A DNA stretch of 64,000 nucleotides from Sulfuritortus calidifontis (GCF_003967275.1 NZ_AP018721.1:124001-188000), one strand, 5' to 3'. Counted from the first letter of the stretch, positions 25,492 through 33,853 are shown. Notes: generated by a model from the sequence alone, not told the origin. Made by a program: numbers and translations.

Positions 25492-26373
25492 GTGACATAT
25501 ACGCAGATGACCTCGACCGATTGGGATGACCGCTTCAGTCAGGCGATCATCCTGTCCATCATCGCGCACGTCGTCGTCATCTTCGGCATCCACTTCGTGC
25601 CGGCCAATTCCAAGCTGTTCGAAAGCCAGCTGCCCATGGAGGTGGTGCTGGTCAACAGCATGAGCCCGGACAAGCCGCTCAAGCCCGACGTGCTGGCCCA
25701 GGCCAACCTCGACGGCGGTGGCGATGTCGACGCCAAGCTGCAGGCGAAAAACCCCCTGCCCGCGCTCACCCAGGACAGCGCCGCCTCGGCCGAGAACCGC
25801 CTGACCGCCCGGGCTCAGGCCCTGGAGGAACAGGCCCGGCTGCTCATGCAGCAGGCCAAATCCAATTACGCCGTGCGCGACCCCAAGAGCCGGCCGGACA
25901 GCGCGCCGCGGCCACCCGAGCCCAACGTCGCCCCGGCCGACCTGGTCACCCGCAGCCTGGAGATGGCCAAGCTCGCCGCCCGCATCGACCAGGAGTGGGA
26001 GGCCAACCAGAACCGACCGCGTCGCGCCTTCGTCGGCGCCCGCGCCCAGGAGTTCGTCTTCGCCCGCTACGTCGAGGACTGGCGCCTGAAGGTCGAGCGC
26101 TACGGCAACAACAACTATCCGGAAGAGGCGCGGCGCCAGGGCCTGTACGGCACACTGGTGCTGACCGTGGAGATCGGCTCGGACGGCCGGGTGATCGACG
26201 TCCACGTCGATCGCCCCTCCGGCTCCAAGCTGCTCGACGCCGCCGCGGTGAAGATCGTCGAGAACGCCGGGCCCTATTCCGCCTTCCCGGTCGAGATGCG
26301 CAAGAAGGTCGACATCCTCAGCATCACCCGCACCTGGTCGTTCACGCGGTCCGATCAACTGACGACGCAATAA
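25492..26373 (+). CDS. TonB-like energy transducer
   Basis: 293 aa from GTG 25492 (GGAGG 12 nt upstream); ATG 25507 is an alternative. One N-terminal membrane helix (AIILSIIAHVVVIFGIHF), a long polar periplasmic linker and a C-terminal TonB domain (YVEDWRLKVERYGNNNYPEEA, GTLVLTVEIGSDGRVIDVHV). The linker lacks the classic Pro-Lys repeats. No exbBD neighbours, so it must share them with other loci (a full exbB-exbD-tonB set is at 48.7-50.1 kb). Confidence 0.88.
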   Translation: MTYTQMTSTDWDDRFSQAIILSIIAHVVVIFGIHFVPANSKLFESQLPMEVVLVNSMSPDKPLKPDVLAQANLDGGGDVDAKLQAKNPLPALTQDSAASAENRLTARAQALEEQARLLMQQAKSNYAVRDPKSRPDSAPRPPEPNVAPADLVTRSLEMAKLAARIDQEWEANQNRPRRAFVGARAQEFVFARYVEDWRLKVERYGNNNYPEEARRQGLYGTLVLTVEIGSDGRVIDVHVDRPSGSKLLDAAAVKIVENAGPYSAFPVEMRKKVDILSITRTWSFTRSDQLTTQ

Positions 26374-26380
26374 GCCTGGG

Positions 26381-26520
26381 GCGCTCCGGCAATCCCCACC
26401 CTGGCCTTTATCCTCGCGAAGCGGGGGCTCCCCATGAATGGGGAGGGAACGCCTCGCGCCCGCCTCCTGTTTGGCCCGAACCCCTCCCCCATTTATGGGG
26501 GAGGCAGGGAGGGGGATGAT
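26381..26520. repeat. GC-rich palindromic repeats between tonB-like gene and fbp
   Basis: The 235-bp gap holds CTCCCCATGAATGGGGAG and CCTCCCCCATTTATGGGGGAGG (about 26485-26506), the same families as at 0.63, 16.4, 18.9 and 27.65 kb. The last 90 bp before fbp are AT-rich, with TGATAAAAT at about 26570 as a possible -10. Confidence 0.8.
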
Positions 26521-26608
26521 TTCGCCCTAGTCACAGAATGCTTATAAAAAACCCTAATGCTCTGATAAAATTCGCGATTCTTCATTTTTGAGCCATCGCG
26601 AGGGCAGC

Positions 26609-27640
26609 ATGCATATCGGTACCACCCTGACCCAATTCCTGATCGAGGAACAGCGCCACGTCAAAGGCGCCACCGGCGACTTCACCGGCCTGTTGAATGA
26701 CGTCGTCACCGCCTGCAAGATGATCTCCAACGGCGTCAACCACGGCGGCCTGCTCGGCGTGCTGGGCGCGGCCGGTTCCGAGAACGTCCAGGGCGAAGAG
26801 CAGAAGAAGATGGACGTGCTGTCCAACGAGATCTTCCTCAAGCGCAACGAGTGGGCGGGGCATCTCGCCGCCATGGCCTCGGAAGAGATGGACGAGGTCT
26901 ACCAGATCCCGGCCGGCAACCCGCGCGGCAAGTACCTGCTGCTGTTCGATCCGCTCGACGGCTCCTCCAACATCGACGTCAACGTCTCGGTCGGTTCCAT
27001 CTTCTCCATCCTGCGCTGCCCGGGCGGCGAGAACGTCGACGGTCCCACCCCGGTCGAGGCCTTCCTGCAGCCCGGCGTCAAGCAGGTCTGCGCCGGCTAC
27101 GCCATCTACGGCCCGTCCACCATGCTGGTGCTGACCACCGGCCACGGCGTCAACGGCTTCACCCTCGACCCCAACGTCGGCGAGTTCGTGCTCACCCACG
27201 AAAACATGACCATCCCGGCCGACACCAAGGAGTTCGCCATCAACATGTCGAACTACCGCTTCTGGGAAGAGCCGGTGCGCCGCTATGTCGACGAGTGCCT
27301 CAAGGGATCGGCCGGCCCGCGCGGCAAGGACTTCAACATGCGCTGGGTCGCCTCCATGGTGGCCGAGGTGCACCGCATCCTCACCCGCGGCGGCGTCTTC
27401 ATGTATCCCATGGACAGCAAGCTGAAGGAAAAGGGCGGCAAGCTGCGCCTGATGTACGAAGCCAACCCGATGAGCTTCATCGTCGAGCAGGCCGGCGGCG
27501 CCGCCACCACCGGGCGCGAGCGCATCATGGAGATGCAGCCCAAGGGCATCCACCAGCGCGTGCCCGTGGTGCTCGGCTCGAAGAACGAGGTCGAGCTGAT
27601 CACCCGCTACCACACCAGCCCGGAAGCCGCCGCCGCCTAA
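26609..27640 (+). CDS. fbp: Fbp, class 1 fructose-1,6-bisphosphatase
   Basis: 343 aa from ATG 26609. Metal and substrate motifs are complete: [61 protein letters not shown] (in overlapping pieces) and [10 protein letters not shown]. It hydrolyses fructose-1,6-bisphosphate for gluconeogenesis or the Calvin cycle. No cbb genes are adjacent. A strong terminator follows. Confidence 0.96.
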   Translation: MHIGTTLTQFLIEEQRHVKGATGDFTGLLNDVVTACKMISNGVNHGGLLGVLGAAGSENVQGEEQKKMDVLSNEIFLKRNEWAGHLAAMASEEMDEVYQIPAGNPRGKYLLLFDPLDGSSNIDVNVSVGSIFSILRCPGGENVDGPTPVEAFLQPGVKQVCAGYAIYGPSTMLVLTTGHGVNGFTLDPNVGEFVLTHENMTIPADTKEFAINMSNYRFWEEPVRRYVDECLKGSAGPRGKDFNMRWVASMVAEVHRILTRGGVFMYPMDSKLKEKGGKLRLMYEANPMSFIVEQAGGAATTGRERIMEMQPKGIHQRVPVVLGSKNEVELITRYHTSPEAAAA

Positions 27641-27649
27641 GGCGGTAGC

Positions 27650-27687
27650 GCCCCTCCCCCATTTATGGGGGAGGCCGGGAGGGGGAG
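27650..27687. repeat. GC-rich palindromic repeat after fbp
   Basis: CCCTCCCCCATTTATGGGGGAGG, followed by CCGGGAGGGGGAG. It matches the copy upstream of fbp, so fbp is bracketed by two copies. Confidence 0.8.
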
Positions 27688-27707
27688 CTTCCGTTCTTCC
27701 CGCGGTT

Positions 27708-27747
27708 AACAAAACGGCCCGCCCGGCAACAGGCGGGCCGTTTTGTT
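27708..27747 (+). terminator. rho-independent terminator downstream of fbp
   Basis: AACAAAACGGCCCGCC loop GGCGGGCCGTTTTGTT: 16-bp stem with T-run. Confidence 0.92.
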
Positions 27748-27773
27748 TTGGTCGGGGTTGGGCGCTGGACAAC

Positions 27774-27792
27774 TATACGCCCAAGGCGTATA
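27774..27792. promoter_or_regulatory. candidate HigA operator
   Basis: TATACGCC-CAA-GGCGTATA, a perfect 8-bp inverted repeat ending 8 bp before the toxin start. Its position fits autorepression by the HigA-like antitoxin. Confidence 0.7.
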
Positions 27793-27800
27793 AACGAACC

Positions 27801-28112
27801 GTGCACACCGTCGTCGAAACCCTGTTGTTCCAGCGGCAATGGCCCCTCTACTGGACGGAAGAGGAACGCGGTGCCTTCGCCGCTTACATCGCGCAGCACC
27901 CCAAGGCCGGTGATGTCGTGCCCGACTCCGGCGGCATCCGCAAGGTGCGCTGGGGCAGGGCGGGTTCGGGCAAATCGGGCGGCGTGCGGGTGATCTATTT
28001 CGTTCGCAACGCCGAAGGCGAGGTCGTCCTGCTCACGCTGTATGCGAAGTCGAAAACCGACAACCTCACCGGCCCCCAATTGAAGGAGATACGCCGTGCC
28101 CTCGAAGAGTAA
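27801..28112 (+). CDS. HigB/RelE-type toxin
   Basis: 103 aa from GTG 27801. RelE-fold mRNA interferase features: IRKVRWGRAGSGKSGGVRVIYF, then VVLLTLYAKSKTDNLT, matching the HigB2/RelE group (DUF1044-like). It should cleave mRNA on the ribosome. Overlaps the antitoxin gene by 17 bp, toxin first, as in higBA loci. Confidence 0.88.
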   Translation: MHTVVETLLFQRQWPLYWTEEERGAFAAYIAQHPKAGDVVPDSGGIRKVRWGRAGSGKSGGVRVIYFVRNAEGEVVLLTLYAKSKTDNLTGPQLKEIRRALEE

Positions 28113-28407
28113 GAAACTCAGCCCAGCCGAATTGGCCGCCTACGAAGCCAAGCGCGACCTCGGCGCCGAACTGCTGCAGTCCGTGCGCGAAATGAAGGCC
28201 GGCAAGGTCGCCGTAGTCACCTCGCCGGTGATCGAGGCGCGCAGGAAGACCGGCCTGTCCCAGTCGCAATTCGCCGCGCTCATCGGCGTTTCCGTCCGCA
28301 CCCTGCAAAACTGGGAGCAGGGCCGCAAGCAGCCGAGCGGCGCGGCCAAGACCCTGATCAAGGTGGCCGAGCGGCATCCGGAGGTGCTGCAGGAGTTGGC
28401 CGCCTGA
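28096..28407 (+). CDS. HigA-type antitoxin, Xre family
   Basis: 103 aa from GTG 28096. C-terminal helix-turn-helix: RRKTGLSQSQFAALIGVSVRTLQNWEQGRKQ. N-terminal part (about 1-40) probably wraps the toxin. Expected to repress the operon through the palindrome at 27774-27792. Confidence 0.9.
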   Translation: MPSKSKKLSPAELAAYEAKRDLGAELLQSVREMKAGKVAVVTSPVIEARRKTGLSQSQFAALIGVSVRTLQNWEQGRKQPSGAAKTLIKVAERHPEVLQELAA

Positions 28408-28429
28408 GTGCGGTGACGCGATGCACATT

Positions 28430-28472
28430 CGGCACATTACGCCTGTCGGCTAATGTGCCCTACGAGCTCTAC
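28430..28472. repeat. short inverted repeat, 'TAATGTGCCCTAC' type
   Basis: GGCACATTACGCCTGTCGGC followed by TAATGTGCCCTAC forms an imperfect stem, in the 132-bp gap between the antitoxin and the small secreted protein. Related in style to the repeat at 30480-30565. Confidence 0.6.
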
Positions 28473-28539
28473 CAGATAATCCGCAGTGCGTCCCCAAGCG
28501 ACAAGGTAGCCCCTAGCCAGAGGGAGAGAAAGGAAGACG

Positions 28540-28845
28540 ATGAAAAAATGGGTTTTGTTGTTGTGTCTAGTAGCGTTCCCGGCTCTCGCCGATGATGTAA
28601 AGGTGGTAGAAGATGAGAATAGCATTGTAATCACCATCAAAAAGCAACCGAAGAAGGTAAAGCGCAAAAAAGACCCAGCCAAAGAGCAGGCAGCGGCAGA
28701 GGCGAAGGCCAAGCGTAAGCCGGTTAGCGATGCCGATCTGCTGGCCATTCCGGCAATGAGGCCCAGAAAAGAGACAAAGGCCGAGCGCAAGCCTGAAAGT
28801 GATGCCGAATTGCTTGCCATTCCAGCGATGCGGCTCAGCAAATAA
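28540..28845 (+). CDS. small secreted Lys-rich protein with internal duplication, unknown
   Basis: 101 aa, RBS AGGAAGA. Signal peptide MKKWVLLLCLVAFPALA. Mature part is Lys-rich (KKQPKKVKRKKDPAKEQ), then two copies of a roughly 20-residue unit, RKPVSDADLLAIPAMRPRKE and RKPESDAELLAIPAMRLSK. Notably AT-richer than surrounding housekeeping genes, which suggests acquisition. Family not recognised. Confidence 0.65.
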   Translation: MKKWVLLLCLVAFPALADDVKVVEDENSIVITIKKQPKKVKRKKDPAKEQAAAEAKAKRKPVSDADLLAIPAMRPRKETKAERKPESDAELLAIPAMRLSK

Positions 28846-28971
28846 GCTGGCCTTGTAGGAGCACCCCCGGGGTTTGTAAACGGCCAGACAAATATTATAG
28901 GGAGTAGCCATGGGGATTGAGGACAACCTAAGAGAACTTGAATTACATATCAAGAGCCAAGAATTGGACGT

Positions 28972-30023
28972 GGATTCAAATTCGAAGTGCAATTTTGATT
29001 AACTGGAAGGTGGGTCAGAATGCGTGAGCATTTTGCTCCATCAACCGCCAAGTCGAAGTTGCCCAATGAACTACACCCATCTGACCCAGAACGAACGATA
29101 CCAAATTTACGTCCTCCTCAAAGCCGGCCATACACAGCGCGAGATCGCCCAGTTGCTCGACCGCCACCCTTCCACCATCAGCCGCGAGCTTGCCCGCAAC
29201 AGCGGATTACGCGGCTACCGGCCCCGGCAGGCGCAGCGCCTGTCCGAGGCGCGGGCGGCCAATAGCCGCAACGCGCCGCGCATCCTGCCGGAAGTATGGG
29301 AGGAAGCCCAAAGACGACTTGCCCTGCAGCACAGCCCCGAGCAGATCGCCGCGCATCTGCCGATCAGCCATGAGGCGATCTATCAGCGCGCCTATACCGA
29401 CAAGCGAGCCGGCGGCACATTGTGGCGCCACCTCCGATGCCAGAAACAGCGTCGCAAACGCTATGCCTCGGGCCGAAGCCTGCGCGGCCAAATCCCCGGT
29501 CGCAGGCCGATTGCCTTGCGCCCGCAGGCCGTCGAGTCGCGCAGCCTGGTCGGCCATTGGGAGGGTGACACCCTCATCGGCGCTGGCCGCAAACAGGCCA
29601 TCGTCAACCTCACCGAGCGCAAGTCGGGTTTCTGCCTCTTGGCCCACGTGCGCAACAAGACCAGCGAGGCGGTAAGCGAGGCCATCATCCGCTTGCTTTC
29701 ACCCTTCAAGGCCCGGGTGAAGACGCTCACCTTCGACAATGGCCTGGAGTTCGCCCGCCATGGCGAGATCGACCGGGCACTCGAATCCACGTCCTATTTC
29801 GCCGACCCTTATGCCTCCTGGCAACGCGGCACGAACGAGAATACCAACGGCCTCATCCGGCAGTACCTGCCCAAATCCAGGCCCTTTCACACCGTCACCC
29901 AGGAGGAACTGGCCATGATCATGGAGCGCCTGAACCACCGCCCCAGAAAACGCCTGGGCTGGAAAACCCCGCATCAGGTTTTTATGCAATCATTCAGCCG
30001 TGTTGCACTTCGTGGTTGAATCC
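28972..30023 (+). mobile_element. IS30-family insertion sequence
   Basis: About 1,052 bp with 21-bp imperfect terminal inverted repeats: left GGATTCAAATTCGAAGTGCAA (28972-28992), right end matching its complement (30003-30023) at 18 of 21 positions. It carries one complete transposase gene and looks potentially active. It interrupts a membrane-protein gene. Confidence 0.85.
29066..30019 (+). CDS. IS30-family transposase
   Basis: 317 aa from ATG 29066. N-terminal helix-turn-helix (MNYTHLTQNERYQIYVLLKA, REIAQLLDRHPSTISREL) and a DDE domain with first Asp in WEGDTLIGAG, second in LTFDNGLEF and Glu in GTNENTNGLIRQYLPK. Ends KRLGWKTPHQVF, typical of the family. No frameshift or truncation seen. 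Confidence 0.95.
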   Translation: MNYTHLTQNERYQIYVLLKAGHTQREIAQLLDRHPSTISRELARNSGLRGYRPRQAQRLSEARAANSRNAPRILPEVWEEAQRRLALQHSPEQIAAHLPISHEAIYQRAYTDKRAGGTLWRHLRCQKQRRKRYASGRSLRGQIPGRRPIALRPQAVESRSLVGHWEGDTLIGAGRKQAIVNLTERKSGFCLLAHVRNKTSEAVSEAIIRLLSPFKARVKTLTFDNGLEFARHGEIDRALESTSYFADPYASWQRGTNENTNGLIRQYLPKSRPFHTVTQEELAMIMERLNHRPRKRLGWKTPHQVFMQSFSRVALRG

Positions 30024-30479
30024 GCCGGAGGTAAAGAAAGCCGAGGAACGAAACAAAGCATGGGAGTTGTATAACGCCTTCGCACGCGACACAAGAATGC
30101 GCGCCGATGGTTTGGTGCGCGCCATATTACTTATCAGTGGCGGCGCCCTAACTCTCTCAATTGGAGCATTCCTGCGGCCCGAGCACCCCGTCCTCTTCCC
30201 CGCCTGCCTCAATCTATTGCACTTGTCTTGGATTCTTCTTGTCGCCTCAATGATTCTTGCAGTGGCAGTCGTTTTTGGCGGCGTCTTGGCTTCTGATCTA
30301 CACAGCCGGCACTGGCTAAGTTGGCTCAGGGGAGGAAGAAAGAACGAACTGAAGCAGCCCAGGAAGGCCAATTACATTCTGTGGACATTTGGCGTCTTGG
30401 CAATTCTGTCACACTGGACTGGCCTTGGCCTGCTTGCTTATCTCGCAACCAAAGTGGTTACTACTTGAGCTGAGTTCAG

Positions 30480-30565
30480 GTAGGGCGCAATAACCGAAGG
30501 GCATTGCGCCGTATGCGGCATACCGCCATTCGGCGCAATACGGCTTTCGCCTATTGTCGCCCTAC
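30480..30565. repeat. 86-bp inverted repeat (GTAGGGCG...CGCCCTAC)
   Basis: Ends GTAGGGCGCAATAA and TATTGTCGCCCTAC form terminal inverted repeats, with internal GCGCAATACGG-type inversions. Its last bases provide the TAG stop codon of prmC (minus strand). Confidence 0.8.
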
Positions 30566-31440
30566 AATAAATGCCCGCCGCTGACCCTCGGCTGCCCCGC
30601 CAAGTCCTGCTCCAGAAACACCTCGGCATAGCCCGCCGTTTTCAGTAAAGCCTGCACCGCCTCGCCCTGGTCGTAACCATGCTCGAACAGCAGCCAGCCG
30701 CCGGGGGCGAGGTGGCGTTTCGCCTGGTCGATGATGAGGCGGATGGCGTCGAGCCCGTCCGGGCCGGAGGCCAGGGCATTCTTCGGCTCGAAGCGCAGGT
30801 CGCCTTGAGACAAATGTTCGTCGGCTGTGGGGATGTAGGGCGGGTTGCTGACGATGAGTTCGAACCGGCGTCCAGCGAGCGCGCTGAACAGGTCGCTCTC
30901 GATGAATTCAATCTCCGCATGCAATGCCTCGGCATTGGCGCGAGCGAGGCTGAGCGCGGTGGGGCTTACATCGACGGCGGTGACGCTGAGGTCGGGCCGC
31001 TCCAGCTTCAGGGTGATGGCGATGCAGCCGCTGCCGGTGCCGATGTCGAGCACGCTAATTTTATTCCCCTCACCTTTTGGGAGAGGGGTGGGGGAGAGGG
31101 GGAGCAGTCGGGTAAGCGCCGCCTCGACCAGGTGCTCGGTCTCGGGCCGGGGGATGAGGACAGAAGGGCCGACCTGGAATTCGCGCCCGTAGAACTCGCG
31201 CCGGCCGATGAGGTAGGCCACCGGCTCGCCCGCGCAGCGGCGGCGGAACAAGGCCTCGATCTTGTCCGTGAGCTCGCCGGCCAGGCGGTCGCGGCCGTGG
31301 GCGACGAGCCAGACGCGGGTGACCTCGAGGGCGTGGGCGGCCAGGGCCTGGGCCTCCAGCCGGGCCGCAGCCGGGTCGAGCCCGAGCTTGTGCTGGAAGC
31401 CGTGGGCGCCGTGGCGCAGCAGGTCGTCGAGGGTGGACAC
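30562..31440 (-). CDS. prmC: PrmC, release-factor glutamine methyltransferase
   Basis: 292 aa. N-terminal helical bundle, SAM motif VLDIGTGSGCIAITL (about 130-144) and catalytic NPPY (VSNPPYIP). It methylates the GGQ glutamine of RF1/RF2. Residues about 112-125 (LSPTPLPKGEGNK) are an in-frame palindromic repeat placed between IPRPETEHLVE...LL and the SAM motif. prfA, its usual operon partner, is 3.3 kb away beyond unrelated genes. Confidence 0.94.
   Translation of the reverse strand: MSTLDDLLRHGAHGFQHKLGLDPAAARLEAQALAAHALEVTRVWLVAHGRDRLAGELTDKIEALFRRRCAGEPVAYLIGRREFYGREFQVGPSVLIPRPETEHLVEAALTRLLPLSPTPLPKGEGNKISVLDIGTGSGCIAITLKLERPDLSVTAVDVSPTALSLARANAEALHAEIEFIESDLFSALAGRRFELIVSNPPYIPTADEHLSQGDLRFEPKNALASGPDGLDAIRLIIDQAKRHLAPGGWLLFEHGYDQGEAVQALLKTAGYAEVFLEQDLAGQPRVSGGHLL
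31060..31100. repeat. palindromic repeat inside prmC
   Basis: CCCCTCACCTTTTGGGAGAGGGGTGGGGGAGAGGG on the plus strand; the minus-strand reading encodes LSPTPLPKGEG. Same PLPxGEG reading as in leuS and mlaF. Confidence 0.72.
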
Positions 31441-31499
31441 GGGTGCGTCTCCAGGGGGCGATGCGGTATTGTATGCGGCGATTGCGCGAACCGATAACC

Positions 31500-33026
31500 A
31501 TGACCGACACCACGCTAGCCAGCTACGACGACCTGCCCTACGACAGCGTGCCGATCACCGACACCCACCCGGACGGCCTGCGCGCCATCGCCCGGCTGTT
31601 CGGGGTGAACGCCCGGCCGGCCGGCCAATGCCGGGTGCTGGAGCTGGGCTGCGCCGGCGGCGGCAACCTGATCCCCATGGCCTTCTATCTGCCGGGCAGT
31701 TCATTCGTCGGCATCGACCTGGCCCGGCAGCACGTCGACGAGGCCAATGCGCTGATCGCCGAGCTGGGCCTGAACAACGTGCGGGTGCTGCACCGCAGCG
31801 TGACCGACGATCTGTCCGACCTGGGCGAATTCGACTACATCGTCGCCCACGGTCTGTATTCCTGGGTGCCGCGCGTCGTGCAGGACAAGGTGCTCGCGGT
31901 GTGCGGTCGGCAGCTGGCGCAGCACGGCATCGCCTACGTGAGCTACAACACCCTGCCCGGCTGGCACGCCCGCGCCCCGTTGCGCGACATGCTGCTGGCC
32001 TTCTGCGACAAGCGCGCGCGCGCCTCGGTGCGGCTGAACGAGGCCCATGCCCTGTTCGACCTGCTGGCGCCGGCGCTGCAATTGCAGGACACGCCCGAGG
32101 CCCGCGGCCTTTTGGCGGAGATCGAATACCTGCGCCGTGCGCCGGCCTCCTACCTCTATCACGAGTACCTGGAAGAGACCAACGAGCCGCTCTGGTTCAG
32201 CGAGTTCATGGCGCGGGCGGATGCCGCGGGCCTGGCCTACCTGGCCGACGCCGTGCTTTCGACCATGCTGCCGGCCACCCTGGGCGATGCGACCGCGCGC
32301 GCGCTTTCCGGCCTGAACGACCGCATCCGGGTCGAGCAGCTGATGGACTACGCCCGCCTGCGCAAATTCCGCCGCACCCTGCTGGTGCGGCGCGAAGTGG
32401 CGGTGAACGTGGCGCCCGATCTGGATGCCTTCGAGGCGCTGGCCTTCCACGCCGATTTGAATACGGATGAGGAGATCGACCTTGCCAGCGACAGGCCGCA
32501 GAGCTTCCGTCTCGCCAGCGGCGGCGAATGCCGCATCGCCCACCCGCTGGCCAAGGCCGCGGCGATGACCCTGGCCCTGCGCTATCCGTCCGCTCTGGGC
32601 TGGTACCCGCTGCTGGCGGCGGCCAGCGCCCTGGTGGCCGAGCATGGCGATGAGAAGTTCATAGGCGAGGTGGCCGCGTTCAAGACCGAATGGTTCAGCC
32701 TCGTGGCCTATCAGAGCGTGCGCATTGCAGCCGAGGCGCGCACCTATCCGGTCGACCTGCCCGAGCGGCCGGCGGCCCATGCCCTGGCCCGGGCCCAGGC
32801 CAAGCGCGGCCGGGTGCTCGCCTCGGTGCGCCATGCCGCGGTGGAGCTGGACGAATTCGGCGCGCTGCTGGTGCGGCAGCTGGATGGCACGCGCGCCCTG
32901 GACGAGCTGGTCGACTGGCTGCTGGCCGAGCTGCAAAGGCTGGGCCATGCGCCGGCGCGCGCGGCGCTGCGGCCGGCCTGCCAGCAACTGCTGTGGACCC
33001 TGGGCCGCGCCGGGCTGCTGGCCTGA
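31500..33026 (+). CDS. PKMT-like class I SAM methyltransferase with regulatory domain
   Basis: 508 aa from ATG 31500. N-terminal methyltransferase domain with SAM motif VLELGCAGGGNLIPMAF (about 42-58) and FVGIDLARQHVDEA. The middle part (from about 215; APASYLYHEYLEETNEPLWF) matches the methyltransferase regulatory domain seen in rickettsial protein-lysine methyltransferases, and a C-terminal winged-helix-like region includes LLVRQLDGTRALDELVDWL. Divergent from prmC with a 59-bp gap. Substrate unknown; outer-membrane protein lysine methylation is possible by homology only. Confidence 0.85.
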   Translation: MTDTTLASYDDLPYDSVPITDTHPDGLRAIARLFGVNARPAGQCRVLELGCAGGGNLIPMAFYLPGSSFVGIDLARQHVDEANALIAELGLNNVRVLHRSVTDDLSDLGEFDYIVAHGLYSWVPRVVQDKVLAVCGRQLAQHGIAYVSYNTLPGWHARAPLRDMLLAFCDKRARASVRLNEAHALFDLLAPALQLQDTPEARGLLAEIEYLRRAPASYLYHEYLEETNEPLWFSEFMARADAAGLAYLADAVLSTMLPATLGDATARALSGLNDRIRVEQLMDYARLRKFRRTLLVRREVAVNVAPDLDAFEALAFHADLNTDEEIDLASDRPQSFRLASGGECRIAHPLAKAAAMTLALRYPSALGWYPLLAAASALVAEHGDEKFIGEVAAFKTEWFSLVAYQSVRIAAEARTYPVDLPERPAAHALARAQAKRGRVLASVRHAAVELDEFGALLVRQLDGTRALDELVDWLLAELQRLGHAPARAALRPACQQLLWTLGRAGLLA

Positions 33027-33054
33027 ATTATTTTCGGTCGGCGCGAAATAATGC

Positions 33055-33083
33055 TTGACTCGCCTGCCATTGGCACCCATAGT
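33055..33083 (+). promoter_or_regulatory. sigma70-type promoter for cold-shock gene
   Basis: TTGACT (33055-33060), 17-bp spacer, CATAGT (33078-33083). It lies about 140 nt upstream of the coding start, leaving a long untranslated leader (about 33090-33229), as in cspA-type genes where the leader folds as a thermosensor. Confidence 0.65.
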
Positions 33084-33229
33084 GCGTGGGCGCTTCTCGT
33101 AGTCAGAGTAATTCGCCAGCTGTGTCTCGCTGCTAGTCGGTTGTCCAGTTGTCCGTTATTCCCCTGTCCTGAGAGTCCGTAGCCGCCGATCTTTGTCGGC
33201 ATCTCAATTTTGTATAAGGAATACACACC

Positions 33230-33433
33230 ATGGCACTGGGTACCGTTAAATGGTTTAACGACTCCAAAGGTTTCGGCTTCATCACCCCCGACGAGGGCGG
33301 TGAGGACCTGTTCGCCCACTTCTCCGCGATTCAGGGCAACGGCTTCAAGTCGTTGAAGGAAAATCAGCGGGTCAGCTTCGACGTCACCACCGGCCCCAAG
33401 GGCAAGCAGGCGTCGAACATCGTTCCGGCCTGA
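33230..33433 (+). CDS. CspA-family cold-shock protein
   Basis: 67 aa, one cold-shock domain with RNP1 KGFGFITPD and RNP2 DLFAHFSAI. Binds single-stranded RNA/DNA. Preceded by RBS AAGGAA and a roughly 200-bp leader; followed by a terminator, so monocistronic. Confidence 0.96.
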   Translation: MALGTVKWFNDSKGFGFITPDEGGEDLFAHFSAIQGNGFKSLKENQRVSFDVTTGPKGKQASNIVPA

Positions 33434-33454
33434 CCGGACTGTCGTCCCAGCGAG

Positions 33455-33482
33455 AAAAGCCCGGCCCCGCCGGGCTTTTTTC
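33455..33482 (+). terminator. rho-independent terminator after cold-shock gene
   Basis: AAAAGCCCGG-CCCC-CCGGGCTTTTTT, a stem with T-run. Confidence 0.93.
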
Positions 33483-33539
33483 ATTTTCGAAATTCGCTCG
33501 GCGGGTAGAACCCGCCGGCAGCCAGAAGGACATGAAACG

Positions 33540-33806
33540 ATGGCCAAGGAAGAACTGCTCGAAATGGAAGGCGTGGTCGCCGAGGTGCTGCCCGACAACC
33601 GCTTCCAGGTGACGCTGGAGAACGGCGTGGCGGTGACCGCCTACGCCGCCGGCAAAATGCGCAAGCACCACATCCGCATCCTGGCCGGCGACAAGGTTGC
33701 CCTGGAGATGTCGCCCTACGACCTGACCAAGGCCCGCATCACCTTCCGCCACAAGGACGAACGCCCGGCCGCGACCGGCGCCGCGCCGCAGTTCCGCCGC
33801 CGCTAA
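33540..33806 (+). CDS. infA: InfA, translation initiation factor IF-1 with C-terminal extension
   Basis: 88 aa. S1-type OB fold: [42 protein letters not shown] and [13 protein letters not shown] are the IF-1 hallmarks. About 16 extra residues ([16 protein letters not shown]) follow the usual 72-residue end; such tails occur in a second IF-1 type found in betaproteobacteria. Own RBS (GAAGGA), terminator follows. Confidence 0.93.
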   Translation: MAKEELLEMEGVVAEVLPDNRFQVTLENGVAVTAYAAGKMRKHHIRILAGDKVALEMSPYDLTKARITFRHKDERPAATGAAPQFRRR

Positions 33807-33814
33807 GGGCGGTT

Positions 33815-33846
33815 GAAAAAAGGGGGCGCGTGCGCCCCCTTTTTTC
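33815..33846. terminator. rho-independent terminator after infA
   Basis: AAAAAAGGGGGCGCG/TGCGCCCCCTTTTTT, symmetrical, so it can serve both infA and the convergent lipoprotein genes. Confidence 0.93.
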
Positions 33847-33853
33847 TAGCCGC

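Larger units (their letters stand above)
28910..30468 (+). pseudogene. membrane-protein gene split by IS30-family insertion
   Basis: The 5' part (28910-28971; RBS GGGAGTAG) encodes MGIEDNLRELELHIKSQEL-DV and runs into the left IS end. The 3' part (30024-30468) resumes directly after the right IS end. Joining 28971 to 30024 restores one frame (...ELDV-PEVKKAEERNKAWELY...) giving about 169 aa, with three or four membrane helices (GLVRAILLISGGALTLSIGA; LLHLSWILLVASMILAVAVV; VLAILSHWTGLGLLAYL). No target duplication is obvious, so the exact edge is uncertain by a few bases. Function unknown. Confidence 0.72.

Noticed and set aside
30016-30468. Independent gene with TTG start after the IS.
   Set aside because: No RBS, the TTG lies in the right inverted repeat of the IS, and the frame joins that of the fragment left of the IS.
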